Below are positions 7,146 through 13,428 of a stretch of DNA of 13,428 nt, in pieces. Under the pieces are notes generated by a model. It saw only the letters and a program-made list of their open reading frames with translations, was not told the DNA's origin and did not search any database. The stretch is from Dissophora ornata (Eukaryota > Mortierellomycota > Mortierellomycetes > Mortierellales > Mortierellaceae). The DNA lies in the NCBI GenBank assembly GCA_025201705.1, contig MU617426.1, forward strand, positions 1-13,428, given 5' to 3'. Each line of letters opens with the position of its first letter. Within the stretch, counting starts at the first letter, position 1. A program made the position numbers and the translations under genes.

Positions 7146-9576
7146 ATGGAACTTGACGAAGCCCCTGCCCCTACCTCGCGCCTCGATCATCTCGCAGAAT
7201 TGGCTACCTCTCCATCTCATGCCATTGTCCATCCTCCAAATTCGTCCTCATCCACCACCTCATCGGCATCTTCCTCGTCAAACTCGCGCCACTCCCAACT
7301 TACGCACTCACAGCAGCCAGCACAAGACGACTCACGCAACCACCACCCACACCGCTCCACTTCGCCTTCGTCATCATACATGAGGGATACCCGTGCATCC
7401 TCCCCGGCTGCGCATCACCACAGCCGGTCGCAGGTGGTGCAGCAGCAGCTAGAAGCCGAGTCTAGCTCTGGCTGGAGTCGTTCGCCCATTACCCCCACAA
7501 CGACGCGCAAGTTTACGCGCATGGCCATCCACGATGTTCTGGACGGCCATGGCCGTGGCCAAGGTCGCGACGATGAGGGCGAGAACTCTCCCCCATACAA
7601 GCGCAAGGGCTCGCCCGAGGACTCGTTCTCGGACCCACCCTCCCACTCTCGGTAAGCAGTTATTTTTGTTTCCACATGGTGGGCCACACACTGGCAAGCC
7701 CGTGTGCGCGCGTGCCTGTGTGCAGGCCGTCCCTGACTTTCTGGCGGCTGTTTCATGTTCGAGCAGCAAATACGAGGCGCGCCTTGCTTGGCTGTGGATT
7801 GATTGGATCGGCCTGAAATTAAATTGCGACAGTCGCTGGAGGTGAATTGTTTAATGACAATTTAATTTAACTCATTTCTGTCTGTTTATTTATACATCCA
7901 CCATTGTCCACCTTGCCTGTTGCAGCACCCGCCCGTCTGCCCGGGGAGGCCTCTACAGCACCGCCGCCGATCACTCCTCCCACCCACACCACTCTCACCA
8001 CTCACACCTCGCTCCCCAGCACCCCCGCTCGCCCCGCTACCGCCAAGAGTCCCCCATGCCCCAATCCAACTCGGACGACGATGAGGACAGCGACATCCGC
8101 AACTACAAGAAGCGCAGGATGCTCTCCTCCTCCTCAGCCTTCCACAACAAGCACCCTTCCACCTCGCCCAGTGCCAGCAGCCCCCCTGAGGTCATGGACC
8201 AAGTCCGCTCCACCCTCAAGCTGAAGCAGCAGCAAAAGGCCATCATCGAGGCCAGACAGAGCGGCGCCTCCGGTGCCGCCTCTGCCAACTCGACCTCTGC
8301 AGGATCTCCTAGCAAATCAAAGGACGCGCCCACTTCCAGCGGCAGCGGCCAGCCCGTTACAGAGAAGACCTCCAGCGGAATCTCGGTCTTCCACGGAAGC
8401 GAATCCTTCGCCGCCACGAACCGCCGTCCTTTGATGTCACCTAAGAGCCATAAGAACGCAAAGTCGCTCACTATTTTCGCACCCTCGTACTCTGACTCGT
8501 CGCTGTCGATCCATTCCGCTCCGCTACAGCCCTCTCACGCTCATCAGGCTATGAGCATGAACCCTCGTACATCCCAGCCCATACGCAACCACACGCAGCC
8601 CCACCCTCTTTCATTGCAAGCTCAACACACAGGAACGATACCTCAGCCTCTCCGATCGCCCAAGACTGCAGGACATGTCAAAAAGCCATCGAGAGTCACC
8701 CTCCGTACTGTGCCACACACAGCTGGCTTGGATAATAGGTAAGCAGAATGCAGCTTTGCTGCCCTCAGCCTCTGCTTTGCAATTTATTTACAAACTGTAC
8801 AATCGTGCCTAATCATTCTGCCTTTGTATCATAGCTCTGGAACACTCCCCGCACCTATCCTCTCGTCTCATACCGGACCTTTACCCTCACCAGCCATGTA
8901 TCCTATTCCTCCCACTCCTTTCCACCCCAGCAGCCACGCCAGCCTGGGCGGCCCTGCTGGCCATGTCTCAAAGCCTGCATTCATGGAGACGGTGTCAAGT
9001 CTCTTTGACTCTGTGGATTCGTCGCGCTCACTAAAGCATACCCTGGAGGAGCAGATTCGCAAGTCAGCACAATTACTACAGACCCTGCAATCGAGCGGGA
9101 CTATGATCGAGAGCCTTGTCCGTGGACAGTTCAAGGAGCTGGAGAAGGGAGTTATCGAGCGTTTCGAAGGCGAGCTGGAATATCTCTCGACGAGGGTGCG
9201 TTTGTTGGAGGAACACCAGGGATTGACGCCACCCCCTAAGAAGGCCCGCATCAGTGCGGTGAGCGGCGCCACAAAGAGCACCAACGGATCGTTGCCTTCG
9301 CCCCCCTCTATTAGCAGTGGGAGCAAAGTCGGTGGTAGCCATGACTCTGGATCGGATTTGAAGGATGGCACACTCCCCACACCTCCATTCAACAAGAACC
9401 AAGACTCTGCTATGGAGATCGAGGACGAGGAGCCATCGGCAGCATCGTCATCGTCATCGACACCCGCCTCATCGTCGCCCAGAGAACAGCCTACCGAGTA
9501 CCATTCCTCGGTCAAGAAGCTGCAGGAGCGTGTTGCCAACCTAGAGAAGCGTCACGAGACGGTTGCTCAGGCATAG
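7146..9576 (+). CDS. Ser-rich coiled-coil protein, probably nuclear (3 exons, 686 aa)
   Basis: Exons 7146-7651, 7926-8738 and 8835-9576 join in frame to 686 codons plus TAG. Exon 1 codes for a Ser/His-rich low-complexity region ending in a more ordered RKFTRMAIHDVLD (residues 121-133) and a basic PPYKRK. Exon 2 has an acidic SDDDEDSD (about 217-225) followed by KKRR (230-233), a predicted helix EVMDQVRSTLKLKQQQKAII (257-276) and a Pro/Ser stretch with RRPLMSPKSHKNAKSLTIFA near 335-354. Exon 3 has a long helix (about 489-567, with IERFEGELEYLSTRVRLLEE), a basic PPKKARI (about 573-579), an acidic EIEDEEPS and a C-terminal leucine-heptad coiled coil (VKKLQERVANLEKRHETVAQ). The basic patches suggest nuclear import, and many SP/TP sites suggest kinase control. 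No enzyme or DNA-binding domain is recognised. A transcription or cell-cycle regulator or scaffold is only a guess. The start could lie upstream at 6686. Confidence 0.88.
7652..7925 (+). other. Intron 1 (274 nt)
   Basis: Donor GTAAGC after ...TCTCG and acceptor TTGCAG before CACCCG. The split Arg codon CG|C keeps the frame; without splicing a TAA follows at once. A TTTAACTCAT sequence near 7866-7875 could be the branch site. Confidence 0.9.
8739..8834 (+). other. Intron 2 (96 nt)
   Basis: Donor GTAAGC after AATAG, branch-like CCTAATCAT near 8808-8816 and acceptor ATCATAG. The split Ser codon AG|C joins exon 2 to exon 3; without splicing a TAA ends the frame at 8742. Confidence 0.92.
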
Positions 9577-9958
9577 GATGGACACTATCCTCTTTAGCCC
9601 TATCTTCGAGGAACGACCCTCTTGTTTAATACCTTTGAAAACTTTTGCTATTACTTTCCCTTTGTTTTTCTGCTTTAATCTTTTCCGCCGCCGCTTTGAT
9701 TGCTCTGTTGTCTTTATTGCTTTGTTTGTTTGTTATGTTCCACGCACTTTCCGCCTTTGTGCGCTTTCTCACGACCATTGATTCGCCTTTGCGCTTATAT
9801 CCTATCACGAAGTGTAGGGAGGTACAAACGAGCCGACGCTTTTTTTTTTTTTCTTCTTTTTTTTCTTAAAAAAAAAGATCCCCCCTTCCGCCCATGTTAT
9901 TATCCACCAAAAATGAGAAAAATAAAAAAAGCAAATAACAACTTGAATTGGTCTATCT
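9577..9958 (+). promoter_or_regulatory. 3' UTR/flank with A/T runs and AATAAA
   Basis: The sequence after the stop is T-rich with no credible ORF. T13-C-T-T-C-T8 at about 9840-9866 is followed by A9 at 9869-9877, which could pair as a weak hairpin. AATAAA at 9921-9926 is the best poly(A) signal for the upstream gene. On the minus strand the T runs read as A-rich tails and could instead mark the 3' end of the LINE relic next door. Confidence 0.5.
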
Positions 9959-9974
9959 TTTTTTTCTCTTGAGA

Positions 9975-10285
9975 TCAAGTCTCTATCCAATTTCTTTTCC
10001 GCTGGGGTAAATGGGCTCTCCTTACGTGATGGCATGGGCTCTCCTTCCCCTGCATTTCTTGATGTTGTAACAAGATTTGGAGAGCAACGCACACCTATAA
10101 GAAGGCGAGATTTGATTATTGAAGTCGACGCCGATGTAGGCGTTATCAAATGACTTGGAGACTTGCTTGGATCAGTGTCATTTACAACTTGGCTCTTGAA
10201 GACTTCGAACCACTGTTCCCAGGCCAGGATTACAAAAGTACTCTCCTGCTTCTGCCACCTGCCAGACAGCTCATGTCAGGGCAAG
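9975..10285 (-). pseudogene. Open minus-strand frame next to the LINE relic
   Basis: A minus-strand frame is open for about 100 codons without an ATG near its start. It includes WQKQESTFVILAWEQWFEVF near its beginning and runs into the A-rich tract at 9.9 kb. It lies just downstream of the reverse-transcriptase relic on the same strand and may be part of that element or a second inserted fragment. No domain recognised. Confidence 0.25.
10011..10046. repeat. Direct repeat of 13 bp
   Basis: ATGGGCTCTCCTT occurs at 10011-10023 and 10034-10046. It may be slippage or the edge of an insertion; nothing else supports a mobile end here. Confidence 0.7.
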
Positions 10286-10321
10286 GTCTCTATGGAGTAC
10301 GCACTCTCGCCCATCATGTTC

Positions 10322-10760
10322 CCTTCTCTTTGTGTCTAAATCCTTGTCCTGGACCAGATCGTTGTTAAGGGACCTTTTTATAGAGAAGGCGATGGTTTTG
10401 GACAAGTTGACTTTGGCATTCGCTGTTCAGTCATAGAGATCTAGGGTAGAGCGGAGCGCGTGCCACTCTACTTTCGATTGCAGGAAAGACAAGCAGCCTG
10501 ATATGCGATTGTCGGTCAAAATGGTTTGTAAGAGGGGCTCAAAGGCGATATTGTAGAGAAGAGGCGAGAGAGGATCTCGTTGGCGTAGTCTTTGTCTCTG
10601 AGTGAGGGGTTCGAAGATATGTCCAGAGATATTTGTATCTTAAAAAACGAGGTGCTAAGATACAGAATAAAGGCTTCAGAGAATCCATTGTCCGAAGGTA
10701 TTCTGAATTTAACACGCTCTTTGTGCATGGTCAATGTCTTTTGCCCAGGCAAGATGCTCC
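10322..10760 (-). pseudogene. LINE-type reverse transcriptase relic, YADD box missing
   Basis: Minus-strand frames give the order of a non-LTR reverse transcriptase. AWAKDIDHAQRA (about 10750-10710) resembles motif A (D-x-x-K-A-F/Y-D). GFSEAFILYLSTSFFKIQIS follows in a second frame. After a frameshift near 10597 comes RLRQRDPLSPLLYNIAFEPL, the highly conserved G-L-R-Q-G-D-P-L-S-P region (here R replaces G). The text then jumps from SGCLSFLQSK to EWHALRSTLDLY and ANAKVNLSKTIAFS, which in intact LINEs flank the YADD catalytic box on either side, so the box and its surroundings are deleted at about 10474. A TGA at 10433-10431 and others interrupt it. It is a dead fragment. Assignment rests on motif recall. 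Confidence 0.75.
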
Positions 10761-10835
10761 TTCTGTGCGCGCTTCATGCCACATATGACTTAAGGTCAAT
10801 GCGGTGGATGATGATTGAAACGTACGTTAATCACC

Positions 10836-11753
10836 AAGACGAGGGTGGACCATTAGCATTTATCAACCAGATTGACCCTCCGTTGCCATCACTAAAACTA
10901 GAGGCCACCCCCTAACGGAAACGCCATCATTACATCAGTACAGTGCTGCACATGTGCTTTACTTTGGTGATACGACATGATACGGTATGTGATGTAACGA
11001 TACAGCGGCAACGGGTTGAGAACCGGATGAAAAGTAACGGATTTTATTTGATACAGACGAGCAAAAGGGTGGGAGAAGCCTAGTCCCACAACCCCTCTGA
11101 TGGTGAGGATGGTGGTGAGCGAACTCGGTTATCCAGATCCGATGGGATCTGGATCTTGGCCCCTGTCCAGGTTCTCTTCCTCGACGGTATAAGCGTCACG
11201 TTGTTCTGGAATTTCTTCACTGGGACTGAAAGGGTTGCGTCGCTTGACCATACGACGCCCTCCTCCATTCGAGGCTTCTCCGACACGGCGACATGTCGCT
11301 CCTTTGTTCGTGTAACCTTTCGTTCGCGTTTCTCCAAATGCGACTACGTAATCAACCCCCCATCGCTTCGAGGAAGATGAACCATGGTTGAAGTCATGTC
11401 TCCTGTAACCGCAATCTCACCCAACAACTGGACCTTATAGAAGATCCCAGCGAAGCCTATTTAGGTCGCTATAGACAACAACTTAATCTTGGAGTAGACG
11501 TCAATTAACCCCTCAGGACATTTCACATATCAGCGACGTCGGCTATCATCACCGACGCGTCTTCCATACCGAGAGCAACATGCGCTTCTTGGATGCATCG
11601 CGCTAACCTGACGTTCCTGCGGTTTGGCAGAGCAAGATATCTGTCCGGGATGCCTGGCCTCTTGATCTCGATGTCTGAGATCTCCAACCCTTTGTATCGT
11701 ACTCCCGGGCATAGTCAAATGACTATGTACAGCACAAAAAAATACTATTCTAT
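10836..11753. other. Gene-poor stretch, nothing convincing
   Basis: Frames of 63-85 codons occur on both strands (for example minus 11080-11337, basic and Ser-rich) but none is recognised. An inverted pair ATCATTACATC (10926-10936) and GATGTAACGAT (10991-11001) with one mismatch could form a hairpin. The region is probably decayed transposon or intergenic sequence. Confidence 0.35.
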
Positions 11754-12095
11754 GTGATCTGGATCGTTGGAGGTGGTGGTCGCATACAAGGAACTTTTTT
11801 CAGATCGTCATTCGCGTTTATTTTGATTTATCTACATCGTCCAGGAATCCACTTTGATTGGTGTAACTATCTAACTAACCCCAGGAGTACTACACATGAA
11901 GAGGCAATCTACTTTTCGTCCGTAGTCGCTCACTTCATTATACTCCGCCGTCTGTCGTCGCTGCATGATCTTGGAGGCATCCAAGGCCTTCTCTCCACTG
12001 ATTCAAAGAACCGTCTGTTGATTAAAGCTGTTTCTAGATTGCAAATGAATAGGACACACCACGCCTTATTATCGCAACTTACGAGTGGAGTGTAG
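11754..12095 (+). CDS. Hypothetical ORF with internal acceptor-like site
   Basis: A 113-codon plus-strand frame ends in TAG at 12093-12095. It contains a good 3' splice signal (CTAACTAACCCCAG ending at about 11884), after which the frame stays open for about 70 codons with helix-like text (DSKNRLLIKAVSRLQMNRTH). It could be a real last exon. No upstream exon, family or poly(A) signal could be linked to it. Confidence 0.25.
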   Translation: MIWIVGGGGRIQGTFFRSSFAFILIYLHRPGIHFDWCNYLTNPRSTTHEEAIYFSSVVAHFIILRRLSSLHDLGGIQGLLSTDSKNRLLIKAVSRLQMNRTHHALLSQLTSGV

Positions 12096-12271
12096 CCTTG
12101 TCCACCATCACAGAAAAAATCAACGTCTACAACTGCAAGCAGTCGTTCTCTGACGGTGCCGCATTGCCAAATGGAGGTCGCAGAATGAATTAGTAACTAA
12201 GGAAAGCAGATTCGTCGTTACTACGTTACTAGCGGTGGCAATGACGGTATCTAAAGTAATCACAATACTTA
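12096..12271. other. Intergenic, nothing recognised
   Basis: No supported gene or repeat. It may include intron sequence of the minus-strand fragment to its right, since that fragment ends at a GTAAGT donor. Confidence 0.3.
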
Positions 12272-12568
12272 CAGCAGGTACAGGATATGCAGGACTCTAT
12301 CCTCCAATTCAGCACTTCTTGGCAGTTGCTCTAGATCCGCGTGTTTGGGTTGTATGGCTCCTCGGTCGGTGGGCAGCTTCTTCCTGTGCTTGGCCACGCC
12401 TTCCTATGCAAGGAAGGGGCTGTACTTTCGAATGACGGTAGTGCACCCATGCTCCTCGAATCCATCAATAGCACTTAATGACTTCGCGGTTTCAACTAAA
12501 TCCTTTTCATCCAGCTCCTCAAAGTGCTGGCAAGCTCCCTCTGACATAGTATTCAGGACGCATGACAT
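12272..12568 (-). pseudogene. Minus-strand exon-like fragment with GTAAGT donor
   Basis: From an ATG at 12568-12566 the minus strand reads 54 codons (MSCVLNTMSEGACQHFEELD, then EKDLVETAKSLSAIDGFEEH) to a TAG at 12406-12404. The same frame then continues for about 44 more codons (EGVAKHRKKLPTDRGAIQPK and a leucine-rich end) and reaches CTGCT followed by GTAAGT, a consensus donor. One TAG that could be a decayed CAG is thus the only break in about 98 codons. The protein is acidic and helical; no family recognised. No following exon with a fitting phase was found. Confidence 0.4.
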
Positions 12569-12638
12569 GACCACCCTACCACCCTATCGAGGCGTATATG
12601 TTCACCATTAAATTGACAAGCCATAACAAAGTGGCTCA

Positions 12639-12995
12639 ATGCAACCACTAGACTTTCGACTTACTGTGCGTCTTTTACGAGAACTAAGTCTCTTTTTGGC
12701 GGACTCTGGCTTTGGTCCAACATATGCTAGACATGCTTCCGCCGAATTTCACCTTCTTTCCATATTTGTCATCAACAAGGATAGCCTAAAAGAGTTTTCG
12801 TCTGAACTGGTCGTGCAGAGAACTCCTTTTAAGCTCCAGTCGGCTATCTTGGTTGACGAAAAATACAGGGAAGAGGTGATATTTGGTGGAAGCATGTCGT
12901 TATGTTCGCCAGCATATGCTGGAGGGGTGGTCATGTTGAAAGTTGTGGGATTCTGTGGGGAAAAGGTAGGCTGGACAGAATGCCACTTTAATTAA
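12639..12995 (+). pseudogene. Plus-strand ORF containing arm B of the inverted duplication
   Basis: A 118-codon plus frame ends in TAA at 12993-12995. Only the part from about 12810 to 12930 (QRTPFKLQSAILVDEKY and the FGGSMS segment) is supported as coding, by its codon-patterned similarity to arm A. The N-terminal half overlaps arm A in antisense and is therefore doubtful. It is probably a fragment of a duplicated gene rather than a complete protein. Family unknown. Confidence 0.35.
12731..12897. repeat. Inverted duplication of a short coding sequence
   Basis: Arm A (12731-12786) and arm B (12842-12897) are inverted copies, 43 of 56 positions identical without gaps. Read outward from the centre, the minus strand of arm A gives AILVDDKYGKKVKFGGSM and the plus strand of arm B gives AILVDEKYREEVIFGGSM. 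Of 13 differences, 8 fall at third codon positions, and Leu, Asp, Tyr, Phe and Gly codons differ silently. Similarity continues less clearly into the 55-base centre and outward to CCAACATATGCTAG (12718-12731) and the perfect palindrome CCAGCATATGCTGG (12909-12922). Confidence 0.8.
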
Positions 12996-13054
12996 TCTGG
13001 CTACAGTGCACGTCATCTAAAGCCGACAGAAAATTTTGAAAAAAATTAGTCTTC

Positions 13055-13428
13055 ATGGCAAGCACAAAGGATATTTTTCAGGGAAGAAAAATCAAGAAAA
13101 GAAAACGCAGATCAATAGATTTTGATTCTCTCGACAAAGCAGCGTTGTCCGCATGTCGAAAAGACGAGGGGATGAAAAGTTGTAGGCTTTCATCGACGAA
13201 CTCTTTTACTATGACGGACCCCATTATTTGACAAAATCCCAGCGTTCTGATTGGTCTGAAAGACTGTAACTGCCAAAGTTATGTTTTGGCGGATGGGGTA
13301 CGAGATGCATGGGGTGGGGACAATGGCAAAAACTTACCAGAAATGATAAACGGCATCGTAAAAATGGCTTCAAATCATGAATTTAAAGCGTCGTTATTGT
13401 TGTTGATGTTGTTTTGTCGACAAGCTTG
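13055..13428 (+). pseudogene. Partial gene or pseudogene running off the right edge
   Basis: An ATG at 13055 in good context (TTCATGG) opens 58 codons beginning MASTKDIFQGRKIKKRKRRS, with a strong basic nuclear-import-like KIKKRKRR at residues 12-19, then acidic and Ser/Thr-rich text. A TGA at 13229-13231 interrupts the frame, which then stays open for 65 codons to the window end (QNPSVLIGLKDCNCQSYVLA, then EMINGIVKMASNHEF and a leucine-rich stretch). The composition on both sides of the TGA is clearly protein-like. The TGA could be a decayed CGA or TGG, a sequencing error or part of an unrecognised intron. No family recognised; the 3' end lies outside the window. Confidence 0.5.

Noticed and set aside
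7534..7845. Plus-strand ORF continuing through intron 1
   Set aside because: It runs out of frame with exon 1 and through a well-defined intron.
8103..9539. Minus-strand ORFs of 108-223 codons across the 7.1-9.6 kb gene
   Set aside because: Antisense shadows of the GC-rich exons 2 and 3; the plus-strand frames join through two consensus introns.
11520..11740. Possible RNase H-like text (IITDAS) of a DIRS-type element
   Set aside because: The match is only a few residues and nothing around it follows the expected domain order.
1..13428. CRISPR array, rRNA, tRNA, bacterial operon, defence or biosynthetic cluster
   Set aside because: No regularly spaced repeats, no tRNA box pairs or cloverleaf, no rRNA-like tract, no Shine-Dalgarno-led gene series and no clustered enzyme genes were seen.

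Overview
This looks like nuclear DNA of a filamentous fungus. Coding regions are split by spliceosomal introns with GTAAGC donors and CTAAT-type branch sites, long CT-rich tracts lie upstream of the one clear gene, there are A/T homopolymers, and nothing resembles a bacterial operon. The style (Ser/His/Pro-rich nuclear protein, CT-rich promoters, MULE and LINE relics) would suit an early-diverging fungus such as Mortierellomycotina, but that placement is inference.

Layout. Positions 1-2600 hold no confident gene; there are a few coding-like fragments, mostly on the minus strand, a GGAA microsatellite, an 18-bp tandem repeat and a stem-loop. Positions about 2680-3788 carry a decayed MULE-type DNA transposase on the plus strand. 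Positions 3.8-6.2 kb are mostly intergenic, with coding-like minus-strand fragments at 4.1, 4.7 and 5.0 kb. A 47-bp poly-T run sits at 6225-6271. Positions 6.3-7.1 kb are the CT-rich promoter/leader of the only convincing intact gene, a three-exon gene (7146-9576, plus) for a 686-aa low-complexity, coiled-coil, probably nuclear protein. The gene may start further upstream, at a start codon that forms its own splice-bounded exon. Its 3' end is followed closely by A/T runs and a minus-strand LINE reverse-transcriptase relic (about 10.33-10.76 kb) that lacks the YADD box. Positions 10.8-13.4 kb are gene-poor and contain an inverted duplication of a short coding sequence, a minus-strand exon-like fragment with a consensus donor, and a plus-strand reading frame running off the right edge.

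The elements do not form a pathway. The picture is one housekeeping-like gene in a transposon graveyard. In the decayed frames nearly every in-frame stop is one C-to-T or G-to-A change from a Gln, Arg or Trp codon, which suggests cytosine deamination. The most interesting items are the codon-patterned inverted duplication, the right-edge frame and the ATG-only first exon. I see no defence island, gene cluster or clearly new system.
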